Source: Nevskiales bacterium (lineage in GTDB: Bacteria; Pseudomonadota; Gammaproteobacteria; Nevskiales; Nevskiaceae). Taken from it: a stretch of DNA of 64,000 bases. Each line of letters starts with the position of its first letter. The first letter of the stretch is position 1. Below the pieces are notes generated by a model. That model saw only the letters and a program-made list of their open reading frames with translations, did no database searches and was not told the DNA's origin. The stretch spans positions 62,001 to 126,000 of the forward strand of contig JAQVDP010000011.1 of assembly GCA_028698335.1 (NCBI GenBank), read 5' to 3'. Below are positions 1-8,667 of the stretch, piece after piece. Both the position numbers and the translations under genes were made by a program.

Positions 1-91
1 TCTCCAGAAACTGTCGACTCCGTGTGCAAACGCTCCGCGGGAGCGCCTGCAGGGGGACATCCGGCGGGCTACGGTTGGCCGCGCGTGGGGT

Positions 92-574
92 TCAGGGCGC
101 CGGGCAGCGGCAAGCCTCGCAACCCTTGTCGAAGATGATGCGCCACTGCCCGTCCGCGCCACGCCGCCAGATCGACTGGAAACTGCCGACGACCTCGCCG
201 GACGCGGCCCGGACGGGGCCGGCGCTCAGCGCCAGGTCGCCTGAGGGGCGGACTTCGACGGTCTCCGGTTCCCACGAAAACGGCGCAGTCGGGGACGCGA
301 AATAGGCGCTCCAGGCTTCGCTGACGGCCGCCTTGCCGCGCAGGGTCTGTCGTGCACCGATGAAGATCGCGTCGTCGTCGAGGAAACCGGTGAACGTGTC
401 GTGATCGCGGTCGGCCATCGTCTGCGCAAATGCGCGTTCCGTGGCGGCAACCTGCGCGCGCACGCGCCCCAGGTCTTCGGTGGCCGGCATGCCGCTGCAG
501 CCTGGCAGCAGCCCGAGCACAAGCAGCAATCCCACAAGACGGGATCGAACATTTCCGGCATTGAAATCGGACAT
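92..574 (-). CDS. SnoaL/DUF4440-like lipoprotein
   Basis: A protein of about 160 residues with a lipoprotein signal: basic N-terminus, Leu-rich core and lipobox LPGC with Cys near residue 26, so it is probably membrane-anchored in the periplasm. The mature part (ERAFAQTMADRDHDTF, then GRWRIIFDKG-like W-R-I-I near the end) has the pattern of the NTF2-like SnoaL/DUF4440 fold, a small alpha+beta barrel that often binds small ligands or acts as a ketosteroid-isomerase-like enzyme. Its substrate cannot be told from sequence. I chose the ATG that puts the signal peptide first; an ATG 12 codons upstream (610) is also possible, and neither has a strong ribosome site. The C-terminus has three Cys in a short tail. 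Confidence 0.7.
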   Translation of the reverse strand: MSDFNAGNVRSRLVGLLLVLGLLPGCSGMPATEDLGRVRAQVAATERAFAQTMADRDHDTFTGFLDDDAIFIGARQTLRGKAAVSEAWSAYFASPTAPFSWEPETVEVRPSGDLALSAGPVRAASGEVVGSFQSIWRRGADGQWRIIFDKGCEACRCPAP

Positions 575-707
575 GGCGAAGGTGGGCTGATCGATGGGTT
601 CGGTCGGCATTGTCCGCCGTTCCGCCTTGTGCCGCTGCCTTACGCCGAAAAGCGGCGCCACCGAAGTGGCGCCGCCGGGGTCGCAGGATGCCGCCTGATT
701 GCGGATG

Positions 708-2444
708 CTAATGGTGCCGGTAACCGGCTGCGGTCGCCATGCGTTTCTCGACGACCATTGCATCGGCATCGTGGATCAATATCGACGCGCTCGCGGGTGC
801 AACGGGCACTGCGTTGAAGACGTAGCTGATTGCGATGTCGACCTGCTCGCCGTCTTCTACCAGGCCATCACTGAGTGCCTGTATGTCCATCGTGGCGGAG
901 GTATGCCCTGCCGGGATCAGGATGTACCGCGGAGCCTGGTAGTCGACGCCGATCGCCGCGCTCCCGCGATAGGACAGCAGGACGAAAACGGTCCGCGCCG
1001 CAGGCCCGGACAGCGCAGCAGTGAGCTGAACCGGCGCATCGCCTTCGAAGATTTCGGATCCGCTGACCTGCAGCGATACCAACGGCGCCACGTCGTTGTC
1101 GAGGATTCGCAGCTCGTAGCTCGACGGCGAGCCGACGAAGGCGTTGTCGTCGGTTTCGATTTCCAGGATGACGTTCTCGGTCGGTTCCTGCAGCTGGTCG
1201 TCGGCGACGTCGATGGTGGCAGTCGCATACAGCGCGCCCGGGGCGAAGACGATGTCCTGTGGCGTCAGCGAGTAGTCAGCATCCTTGGTCGCCGAACCGC
1301 GGGCGCTCAGGTGGACCCGCACCGGCACAGTGCTTTTGCGCGACAAACCCAGCGTGACCGTGACGCTCTGGCCCTCGGCTGCGACATCGTTGCCCGACAG
1401 AAAGCTTGCCGTTGGCAGGCGGCTGATCACCGGAGCCTGGCCGCCGCCACCGGAGAAACAGATGCCAACGCCCGAAGGGACCGACGCTGAGCTCAGATCG
1501 GTCACCGCCGCCCCGGTGGCAGGATCGAGGACTTGGACTCCGCCGCCGTGAGGCAGGTACAGCGCCGATCCATCCGGCGACAGTGCAATCTGTTCGATGC
1601 CGTAGTACGAACTGGCGAAAAATGCTGTCGGCACGGTCCAGGCCGCAGCGCCGACCGACCCGGTGGCAGGGTCCAGCGGATGCGCCGCGGTGGTTGACGC
1701 ACCGCGGACATAAATCATCGTGCCCGCGGCGTTGATCGCCGCAGACTGCGCTTCGGCGACCGTGGCGACACTCGAGATGGGGGCCAATCCCGGGATCGCG
1801 AAGCTCTGCACGGAGCCGGAGTACGAGATGGCGTAAGCCGTCGTGCTGTTCGGTGCGCAGTACGCGTTGATGGTGTCGCCGGCAGCGGTGGACATGTTCA
1901 GCGCGAGATTGCCGCCACCATCGATGTCGATGAGGTGAATCGAGCCCGATGCCCCGGAGACAACGTGGGTGCCGTCCGCGCAGGCATCCACGGTGTTGGA
2001 CGCCAGGGCCAGATCGCTGACGACGGTCCGCGTTGCCGTGTCGATCGACGACAGCGGTGATCCGCTGCCGCCGTTGGTGACCAGCAGATACTTGCCGTTG
2101 GGCGTCAAGTCGACATCCTCGCTCTGCTGGGACGTGCTGAACGGCACGCCGATGACAGGCGTTGCGCCGGTAAGGTCAACCGGAAATATCTGGTAGCCGA
2201 AGTTCGTGACGTACGCCGTGCTGCCGTCACTGCTGATGACGCAGTCGCCGACGACGCCGTTGTTGACGATGCCCCCGGCGCTTGCGCCGAAGGTGTTGGT
2301 CGCCGGGTCGAGCGTGACGACCGACCCGTTGTTGTTGGTGACCAGTCCCACCGCTCCGGCATTCAGGGTCATGCTCCCGAGTGCGACGGCTGCCAGCCTG
2401 CATGCGCCCTTGCAGGAAGGGCGCAAGTATCTGAAGTTCTGCAT
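708..2444 (-). CDS. Secreted beta-propeller protein with two Calx-beta domains
   Basis: 578 residues. The start at 2444 has a GGGAGAA ribosome site and gives a signal peptide ending near AGAVG. Residues about 25-345 show repeated beta-strand units of the YncE/lactonase-like seven-bladed propeller type (phrases such as VTLDPATNTFG, SPDGSALYLP and VLDPATGAA recur). After a Gly-rich linker come two tandem Calx-beta domains (about 360-470 and 470-575), each with the E-x-x-x-V start and the DND or DAD ending typical of the family, which usually bind Ca2+ and act in extracellular adhesion. The role is inferred to be an exported surface or periplasmic protein; there is no catalytic signature. It lies alone, reading away from the upstream diguanylate cyclase. 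Confidence 0.75.
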   Translation of the reverse strand: MQNFRYLRPSCKGACRLAAVALGSMTLNAGAVGLVTNNNGSVVTLDPATNTFGASAGGIVNNGVVGDCVISSDGSTAYVTNFGYQIFPVDLTGATPVIGVPFSTSQQSEDVDLTPNGKYLLVTNGGSGSPLSSIDTATRTVVSDLALASNTVDACADGTHVVSGASGSIHLIDIDGGGNLALNMSTAAGDTINAYCAPNSTTAYAISYSGSVQSFAIPGLAPISSVATVAEAQSAAINAAGTMIYVRGASTTAAHPLDPATGSVGAAAWTVPTAFFASSYYGIEQIALSPDGSALYLPHGGGVQVLDPATGAAVTDLSSASVPSGVGICFSGGGGQAPVISRLPTASFLSGNDVAAEGQSVTVTLGLSRKSTVPVRVHLSARGSATKDADYSLTPQDIVFAPGALYATATIDVADDQLQEPTENVILEIETDDNAFVGSPSSYELRILDNDVAPLVSLQVSGSEIFEGDAPVQLTAALSGPAARTVFVLLSYRGSAAIGVDYQAPRYILIPAGHTSATMDIQALSDGLVEDGEQVDIAISYVFNAVPVAPASASILIHDADAMVVEKRMATAAGYRHH

Positions 2445-2592
2445 GGATGTGTTCTCCCAGTTGAATCCGGGGATCCGTGCGTGACCTCGTGGGCCGGCGG
2501 CTTTCCTACGTTCCCCTTGCGATCGAACGCTAGCAACCCAGGAGGGGGCACCGCAGTCCGTACTTGCCGCAGGGGTCGCCGGAGGGAGACTG

Positions 2593-3708
2593 CTAGATTG
2601 ACGAATTCGTGGCGCGGCGCAGCGCGTGGGACGGATCGAACACGGCCCGATTGCGGCCGCGGCGCTTGGCCTCGTACAGCGCGCGATCGGCGTGGCCGGT
2701 GAGTACATGCGGGCCGCGTTGCAGGTCATCGCGGCTGTCGGCAGTGGCCACGCCGATACTGACCGTCAGCGTCTCGTACGGTGACTCCGGGTGGCTGATC
2801 GCGGCCTCCTCGATCTCCCGGCAGGTCTGGCGGGCGAGCTGGATCGCGGCCTCGGCGGGCGTGTCCGGCAGCACGACGATGAATTCCTCGCCGCCGTAGC
2901 GTCCGACGACGTCCCCGGGGCGCCGGAACTGGCGCTTGAGCATCTGCGAGACGTCGCGCAGGCGGTCGTCGCCGATGGCATGTCCGTAAACGTCGTTGAA
3001 GGTCTTGAAGTAGTCGATGTCGACGACCAGCAGCGAGATCGGCTGCAGGTGGCGGAACGAGCGCCGCCACTCGCGCGCCAGCAGCTCCTCGAAGTAGCGA
3101 CGGTTGTACAGCCCGGACAGGGGATCGGAAACGGCCATCGACCGCAGCAGCACCAGTTCCTCGACCAGCGACGCGACATCGCATAGCGACTGCCGCCCGG
3201 CCGCGTCGAGACTGCGGGGATGGGGCGCGATCGCGGACAGGGTGCCGATCGGCATGCCGCTGGGGGAATGGATCGGCACGCCGGCATAGAAACGCAGGTG
3301 GGGTTCACCGACGACCAGGGGATTCAAGCGGAAGTCCGGATCCCGCTCCGCGTCCTCGACGACGAACAGCTCGTCGCCCGCCACGGTGATGCCGCAGAAC
3401 GTGCCCTCGCGTCCGCATTCGCGCAGTTCCAGGCCGTGCGCCGCGCGTATGACGTGGCGATCCTCCAGGGCGATGGAGAAAACGGCCATCGGGACGTCGA
3501 GCAATCGAGCCAGCATCGTCGTGAGGCAGGCGAAGGCGTGATCCATGTCTCCGATCAGCTCCAGAACCTGCGCGGCGGCCTCGACCCGCGCGTCCTCCAT
3601 GGGGTGCCGTCGCGGGCGTGCCGACGGGCGCAGCACGGCCGCCCGCGCCTCGCTTGGCGTGGGCGCATGGCGGCAAGAGGGCGGTTCGGTCGCGGTGCGT
3701 GACTCCAT
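2593..3708 (-). CDS. GAF-GGDEF diguanylate cyclase
   Basis: 371 residues. An N-terminal GAF domain (about 50-190; FCGITVAGDELFVVEDA is typical) is followed by a GGDEF domain (about 205-360). The active-site loop reads RYGGEEF, an accepted functional variant, so it should make cyclic di-GMP from two GTP. An inhibitory I-site, RPGD, sits five residues before GGEEF, so product inhibition is expected. No membrane segment or signal peptide is seen, so it is probably cytosolic and senses a small ligand through GAF. The first in-frame ATG (3708) is given; an ATG at 3600 just before the GAF domain is an alternative, and neither has a good ribosome site. It is divergent from a second diguanylate cyclase. 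Confidence 0.88.
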   Translation of the reverse strand: MESRTATEPPSCRHAPTPSEARAAVLRPSARPRRHPMEDARVEAAAQVLELIGDMDHAFACLTTMLARLLDVPMAVFSIALEDRHVIRAAHGLELRECGREGTFCGITVAGDELFVVEDAERDPDFRLNPLVVGEPHLRFYAGVPIHSPSGMPIGTLSAIAPHPRSLDAAGRQSLCDVASLVEELVLLRSMAVSDPLSGLYNRRYFEELLAREWRRSFRHLQPISLLVVDIDYFKTFNDVYGHAIGDDRLRDVSQMLKRQFRRPGDVVGRYGGEEFIVVLPDTPAEAAIQLARQTCREIEEAAISHPESPYETLTVSIGVATADSRDDLQRGPHVLTGHADRALYEAKRRGRNRAVFDPSHALRRATNSSI

Positions 3709-3943
3709 GTCAGGGGCCTAAGCAATGCGCGGACCCGGTACCCCGTACAGGCATTCGTCCGCAAGCGCGGATGATCGGCGGCTGCGGCCGGCCGACCGGC
3801 GGCGCGGTTGTGCCGTGGAACCGTCCCGGGCGCGGAAACTGCAGGGTTCGCAACAGACGCAGCCGGTGGTGACGGAAACCCGTCGCGCGCCGGCATCGCG
3901 GGTTGCCAATTGTCAACGGGCGGGATTGCTACCAGGACGCAAC

Positions 3944-4957
3944 ATGGAATCTGCTGCTGAGTGTCAGATCAGTACGGTCGAGGCGCTGGATTCGATCGTG
4001 GCGGTGACGCAGGAGCGTGATCAGGCCCGACTGTGCGCGAGCATTGCCGCAACCCTGAGGCACATCCTGAATGCCCGAGAGTCCGGCATCTACGGCATTG
4101 CCCGCGCTCCGGACGGCGATCACCTGGTGGAGATCGATCCGCTGGCGTCGCCGGGGCGATCGGCGGCTCACGGCGGACAGGTGCGTCTGCAGCTGGCGCC
4201 GGCGGACGCGGCACGGCTGCTGGCACGCGGACGCGTACAGATCGGGCGTGGCGACGAGCAATGGATACTCGAGCCGATCTACGGGCCGCGCAATCAGTCG
4301 ATGGTGCTCGGGGTGTGCCTGTCCGATCCCGGCCCGGAGGCGCTGGCGGTGATCCGGGCCTTCGCACAGCTGTTCGAGAACTTCCGCAGTGTCCTGGAGG
4401 AATCGGAACGGGACCGGTTGACCGACCTGTTCAACCGCCGCTCCTTCGACGAGCATCTCGGGCGGGTCGTCGCGCGGGCCGGCGCCGCGGACGCCGAACG
4501 GGACCAGCGCGCGTGCTGGCTGGCGCTGGTCGATATCGACCACTTCAAATCGATCAACGATGGCTACGGCCATCTGTACGGAGACGAGGTCCTGCTGCTC
4601 GTGGCGCGCCTGATGACCGAAATCCTGCGGCACGAGGATCTCTGCTACCGCTACGGCGGTGAAGAGTTCGCGATCCTGCTGGCACGCACGGATGAGGCCG
4701 GCGCGCATGCGGTACTGGAGCGCCTGCGGCAGGGCATCGCGGCGCACGCGTTTCCGCAGATCGGAACCGTAACGGTCAGTATCGGCGTAACGCGCATCGT
4801 CGGCGGCTGCCTGCCGTCGGATCTGGTCGATCGGGCCGATCGTTCCCTGTACTACTCCAAGTCGGCCGGGCGCAATTGCCTGAGCTTCTTCGAGGAGCTG
4901 CGCAGTCGTGGTGCGCTCAAGGGTGACAGCGTGGCCGGCGAGGTCGAGTTGTTCTAA
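3944..4957 (+). CDS. GGDEF diguanylate cyclase with degenerate sensor domain
   Basis: 337 residues. The start at 3944 is preceded by AGGACG. Residues 1-150 form a soluble alpha/beta region resembling a degenerate GAF sensor. The GGDEF domain follows (about 165-320) with DRLTDLFNRRSF, the Mg-binding DIDHFKSINDGYGH and the active loop RYGGEEF near residue 237. An I-site RHED lies five residues before the loop. The enzyme should make cyclic di-GMP and be product-inhibited. It is transcribed away from the GAF-GGDEF gene next door, with 235 bases between the two starts; that gap holds no gene and no convincing promoter that I can place. Confidence 0.88.
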   Translation: MESAAECQISTVEALDSIVAVTQERDQARLCASIAATLRHILNARESGIYGIARAPDGDHLVEIDPLASPGRSAAHGGQVRLQLAPADAARLLARGRVQIGRGDEQWILEPIYGPRNQSMVLGVCLSDPGPEALAVIRAFAQLFENFRSVLEESERDRLTDLFNRRSFDEHLGRVVARAGAADAERDQRACWLALVDIDHFKSINDGYGHLYGDEVLLLVARLMTEILRHEDLCYRYGGEEFAILLARTDEAGAHAVLERLRQGIAAHAFPQIGTVTVSIGVTRIVGGCLPSDLVDRADRSLYYSKSAGRNCLSFFEELRSRGALKGDSVAGEVELF

Positions 4958-4977
4958 ATGGACTTCGAAGCGGCCGC

Positions 4978-5598
4978 TCAGGTCGCGGCGACGGCCACTC
5001 CGGTGTAGACGTAGGTCATCGGCTTGGGGCCGGGCAGATAGCGTTTCGTCATCTCGGCGATGCGGAATCCGCCGGCCTGCAACAACGCGGGAATGTCCCG
5101 GTTGAGGTGGCAGCCGCCGGCAAACGGCTTCCATACGGGCGTCAGGCGGTCCTGCCAGCGGCGCACCGATGCGTCCGGCGCAATGCCGTGCTCGCTGAAC
5201 AGGAGTTCGCCACCGGGCTTGAGCACGCGCCGTGCTTCGCGCAGCGCCGAGACAGCGTCCGGGATCGTGCACAGGGTATAGGTTGTCACCACGGTGTCGA
5301 AGCTGGCGCTGTCGGCGTGGATCTGTTCGATGATCAGCGGCACCATTTCGACCGGGATGCGGATGTCGGCGGCCCGTTTGCGCGCCTTGTTCTCGAGTTC
5401 CGCCGACGGGTCGACGCCGAAAATCCCCTCGACCCGGTCCGGGTCGTAGAAGCTCAGGTTCAGGCCGCTGCCGATGCCCAGTTCGAGTACCCGCCCGCGT
5501 GCCCGCGGAATGATCGCAGCGCGTGTCTTCATGACCTGGCCGAGCCCGCAGGTACAGTCGATCAGATGCGGCAGGACGTGTCGCTCGTAGAAGTTCAC
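4978..5598 (-). CDS. Class I SAM-dependent methyltransferase
   Basis: 206 residues. I chose a GTG start at 5598 because a GGAG ribosome site sits six bases upstream and the protein then begins right at the fold ([11 protein letters not shown]). Motif [16 protein letters not shown], and the acidic motif GIFGVDPS mark the SAM-binding Rossmann fold; [15 protein letters not shown] is the usual post-motif strand. This is the Methyltransf_11/UbiE-like group, which includes many small-molecule and lipid methyltransferases. The substrate is unknown. A CTCGLG stretch near residue 16 adds two close cysteines. It converges with the diguanylate cyclase upstream. Confidence 0.85.
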   Translation of the reverse strand: MNFYERHVLPHLIDCTCGLGQVMKTRAAIIPRARGRVLELGIGSGLNLSFYDPDRVEGIFGVDPSAELENKARKRAADIRIPVEMVPLIIEQIHADSASFDTVVTTYTLCTIPDAVSALREARRVLKPGGELLFSEHGIAPDASVRRWQDRLTPVWKPFAGGCHLNRDIPALLQAGGFRIAEMTKRYLPGPKPMTYVYTGVAVAAT

Positions 5599-5866
5599 AT
5601 GGGGCTCCGGGGCAGTCGGGCAGTGACGCGGGGGTCCGTGGCCGGCAGTCGGGTTCTGGCCCGCGCGCGGCGTTCTCGCACCCCCTCGAGAGCGTGGAAG
5701 CTTAGCCCGTAATCCGTGCCGATGCCGGTCGGCGGACGCCGGCACGACGGTGGGGCGGGCGGATTTCGTTGATCTGGCGCAAAGTGCGGCGGCCGTGGCG
5801 CGACTATTGTCATGCGCAGATGCGGCGGCCGATCCGCGAAAGGACCGGTCCGTTCTGGAGGAATCG

Positions 5867-7606
5867 ATGCCGATGAACGGTGGAGACATCATTGCCAGGG
5901 TGCTCGGTACCCATGGCGTACGCTTCGTGTTCACCCTGTGCGGCGGGCACATCTCGCCGATCCTGGTGAGCTGCAAGCGCCATGGGATCGAGGTGGTCGA
6001 TACACGACACGAGGCGACCGCGGTATTCGCCGCCGATGCGGTTGCACGCCTCAGCGGTGTCCCCGGCGTTGCCGCGGTGACGGCCGGGCCCGGGGTGACC
6101 AATACACTGACCGCGGTCCAGAACGCGCGCCTGGCGCAGTCGCCGCTGGTGCTGCTGGGCGGTGCGACCGCCACCGTACTGCGGGGGCGGGGCGCCTTGC
6201 AGGACATCGATCAGCTCGCGCTGATCCGCTCCAGCGTCAAGTGGGCCGGGCGCGCCCGGCGGGTCCGGGATCTGGAGCCGCTGCTGCGGCGGGCGCTGCA
6301 TGAGGCGGCCAGCGGCGTGCCCGGCCCGGTGTTCCTGGAGTGTCCGGTCGACCTGTTGTACGACGAGGCGTTGGTCCGCCAGTGGTACGGCGCCAAGTCC
6401 GAACCGCGCCCGGGCGCGGGCATCGCCGAGCACGCGCTCGCACGCTATCTGCAGTGGCATCTGCGGCGCCAGTTCTCCGGCGTGCGGGAGCCGGATGCCG
6501 GATACGACCGGCCTGAGCTGCCGGAGCCGGGCGATCGCCAGGTGGCGACGGTCGCCGAGCGCTTGTCGCAGGCGCAGCGTCCGTTGATGGTGGTGGGCAG
6601 CCAGGCGATGCTCGACCCCGGTGCCGCGGCCGAGCTGGCAGCGGCGGTATCCCGGCTCGGGGTGCCGGTCTATCTGTCCGGCATGGCCCGGGGCCTGCTG
6701 GGGGTGGCGCATCCCCTGCATCTGCGACACAAGCGGCGCGAGGCGCTGCGCGAGGCGGATCTGGTGATCCTGGCCGGCGTCCCCTGTGACTTCCGTCTCG
6801 ACTATGGCGCCCATATCCGGCGCCAGGCGCTGCTGGTCGCGGCCAATCGCAGTCGCCACGATCTGCGCCTGAACCGGCGTCCGGATATCGGGATCCAGGC
6901 CGATGCGGGCCGGTTCCTGCGTGTCCTGGCGCAGACACATGGCGGCGGCAGCTGGTCGGACTGGCTGCTGGCGCTGCGCCGGCGGGACGACGCGCGCGAA
7001 GCCGAGATCGAGGCCCAGGCCGGGCAGACGGCTGCGGCGAGCGGCCTGAATCCGCTGCATGTCTGCAGACGCATCGAACATGCGCTCGCCGACGACAGCG
7101 TGGTGGTCGCCGACGGTGGCGACTTCGTCGCGACCGCGTCGTACATCCTGCGCCCGCGCGGACCGCTGCGCTGGCTCGACCCGGGCGTGTTCGGCACCCT
7201 GGGCGTCGGCGCCGGTTTTGCGCTCGGGGCCAAGTTGTGCCGCCCGCAGAGCGAGGTGTGGGCACTGTTCGGTGACGGCGCGCTCGGATACAGCCTGATG
7301 GAGTTCGACACCTTCGTGCGGCACGGCATCGCGCCGATCGCGGTGGTCGGCAACGATGCCTGCTGGAGCCAGATCGCGCGCGAACAGGTCGAGGTGCTCG
7401 AGGACGATGTCGGCTGTCCGCTGCGCCAGAGCGACTATGACGTGGCTGCCGCCGGGCTCGGTGCCTGCGGCCTGCGCGCCGGCACGCCCGCTGAGCTCGA
7501 CGAGGCGCTTGCAGCTGCCCGCTCCACGGCGGCACAGGGGCAGCCGGTGCTGATCAATGCGCTGCTCGGCGCCAGCGAGTTCCGCAAGGGTTCGATCTCG
7601 ATGTAG
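5867..7606 (+). CDS. Thiamine diphosphate-dependent enzyme, acetolactate synthase-like
   Basis: 579 residues; the start has a GGAGG site five bases upstream. All three ThDP-enzyme domains are present: N-terminal Pyr domain with the catalytic Glu ([13 protein letters not shown]), the central Rossmann-like domain, and a C-terminal PP domain with the Mg/ThDP motif [12 protein letters not shown]. The closest family resemblance is to the ILVBL/2-hydroxyacyl-CoA lyase-like branch of the acetolactate synthase superfamily, not to true IlvB: there is no adjacent regulatory subunit and no leader peptide. The reaction is probably a carboligation or C-C lyase step on a 2-oxo or 2-hydroxy acid; the substrate is unknown. 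It stands alone, convergent with the aspartoacylase-like gene. Confidence 0.82.
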   Translation: MPMNGGDIIARVLGTHGVRFVFTLCGGHISPILVSCKRHGIEVVDTRHEATAVFAADAVARLSGVPGVAAVTAGPGVTNTLTAVQNARLAQSPLVLLGGATATVLRGRGALQDIDQLALIRSSVKWAGRARRVRDLEPLLRRALHEAASGVPGPVFLECPVDLLYDEALVRQWYGAKSEPRPGAGIAEHALARYLQWHLRRQFSGVREPDAGYDRPELPEPGDRQVATVAERLSQAQRPLMVVGSQAMLDPGAAAELAAAVSRLGVPVYLSGMARGLLGVAHPLHLRHKRREALREADLVILAGVPCDFRLDYGAHIRRQALLVAANRSRHDLRLNRRPDIGIQADAGRFLRVLAQTHGGGSWSDWLLALRRRDDAREAEIEAQAGQTAAASGLNPLHVCRRIEHALADDSVVVADGGDFVATASYILRPRGPLRWLDPGVFGTLGVGAGFALGAKLCRPQSEVWALFGDGALGYSLMEFDTFVRHGIAPIAVVGNDACWSQIAREQVEVLEDDVGCPLRQSDYDVAAAGLGACGLRAGTPAELDEALAAARSTAAQGQPVLINALLGASEFRKGSISM

Positions 7607-7623
7607 CGCGTCGCCGGCGGGGG

Positions 7624-8667
7624 TCAGCCGGCGGCAGGGGCCATCGCGTAGAACAGACAGTCGGATCGGGCGATCCCGGGGTCGGTCGTCATCATCACCG
7701 GAACCATCGGCCGGCGGGTGTACAGCGTGCCGTCCCGGAGTTCGAACATATCGCGAGAGTGTTCGAGCGCGTCGGCGCAGTGTGCGACCAGCGGCCACTG
7801 CGCGCCGGGGCGCAGCCACCCGATCGCGGTCTGCGCGTCAATGCACTCGAAGTTGTGGCGATCGATGTCCGCTCTCAGGGTCAGGTCGATCTGCGGGTCG
7901 GCAGCGTCGCCGAAGGCCAGCGTGAGCTGTGGTGCGATGCTGACGCGCACCGGATCGTTGAGGACCCGGTCCGCGGGCAGGGGGGGCGGGTCGCCGGACC
8001 TGTCCAGGCCAAGATCGTCCAGGGTCAGGAATCGTTCGAGTCCGGTCCAGGCCGCGACGTCCGCAGCGCGATCACCGGCACGGCCGGTTTCGACGGCGAT
8101 GCTGGGACAGCTCGCGGATGTCATCTCGACCAGCGTGCCCAGGGTCAGATTGCTGTTCATGTACCACTCGCCGAACAGCGTCGTCAGGCGCAGGCGGGCG
8201 GGGTCGACCCCGAAACCGACGCCGTACACCGGGTTGTGCCCGGTGGTGTTGTGGATGTCGATCACCGCTTCGAAGCGGCGGCGCCGGAACAGGTCCGTGA
8301 ACGCGCCGGCGGTGCGCCCCTGCACGTCGTCTGCCGGAAGCCCGTAGCAGCGATTGGCGTCGCGCTCGCCGGGCAGGAACCGATGCGCGAAGCCGGGCGG
8401 TGCCAGTGCCGCCCGGATCGAACCGATGTAGAACACGGTGTCGACGGCGGGGACACGGCCGCTGCGCAGCCAGGCGTGTACCGCGCGAACGCCGGACGGC
8501 TCGTTGCCGTGCAGCAGCGTGGCGACGAGGCGCCGCCGTGAGTGGTTGTGGCCCCGCTGTTCGATCCAGGACGGACCGCCGAAACTGCGGAGCAGGGACT
8601 CGACATCTGCGGGAATGCCGGGGAGGGCGTCGGGCGGAAAAACATGGATGTGGGCGGGATCAGTCAT
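7624..8667 (-). CDS. Aspartoacylase/succinylglutamate desuccinylase family hydrolase
   Basis: 347 residues. Zinc and catalytic motifs of the AstE/AspA family (M14-like fold) are visible: HGNEPSG (His and Glu ligands), RDANRCYG, DIHNTTGHNP (third ligand) and AVETGRAG (catalytic Glu region). Such enzymes hydrolyse N-acyl amino acids, for example N-acetylaspartate or N-succinylglutamate. No ast operon is nearby. Its start overlaps the stop of the GCS2-type ligase gene by ATGA, so the two are almost certainly translated together. The function is therefore likely tied to the ligase product, perhaps removing an acyl or amide-linked group, but the substrate is not known. Confidence 0.85.
   Translation of the reverse strand: MTDPAHIHVFPPDALPGIPADVESLLRSFGGPSWIEQRGHNHSRRRLVATLLHGNEPSGVRAVHAWLRSGRVPAVDTVFYIGSIRAALAPPGFAHRFLPGERDANRCYGLPADDVQGRTAGAFTDLFRRRRFEAVIDIHNTTGHNPVYGVGFGVDPARLRLTTLFGEWYMNSNLTLGTLVEMTSASCPSIAVETGRAGDRAADVAAWTGLERFLTLDDLGLDRSGDPPPLPADRVLNDPVRVSIAPQLTLAFGDAADPQIDLTLRADIDRHNFECIDAQTAIGWLRPGAQWPLVAHCADALEHSRDMFELRDGTLYTRRPMVPVMMTTDPGIARSDCLFYAMAPAAG

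Noticed and set aside
31-45. Six-base hairpin CGCTCC-GCG-GGAGCG at the window start
   Set aside because: Short, no T run and common in GC-rich DNA; may relate to the end of the first lipoprotein gene, but not supported.
3709-3943. Possible riboswitch between the two diguanylate cyclases
   Set aside because: I looked for cyclic di-GMP (GEMM) and cobalamin core motifs and found none.
5810-7819. Long open frame antisense to the ThDP enzyme
   Set aside because: Low-complexity, Arg/Gln/His-rich translation with no family motif and no ribosome site; it exists because GC-rich codons of the true gene avoid stops on the other strand.
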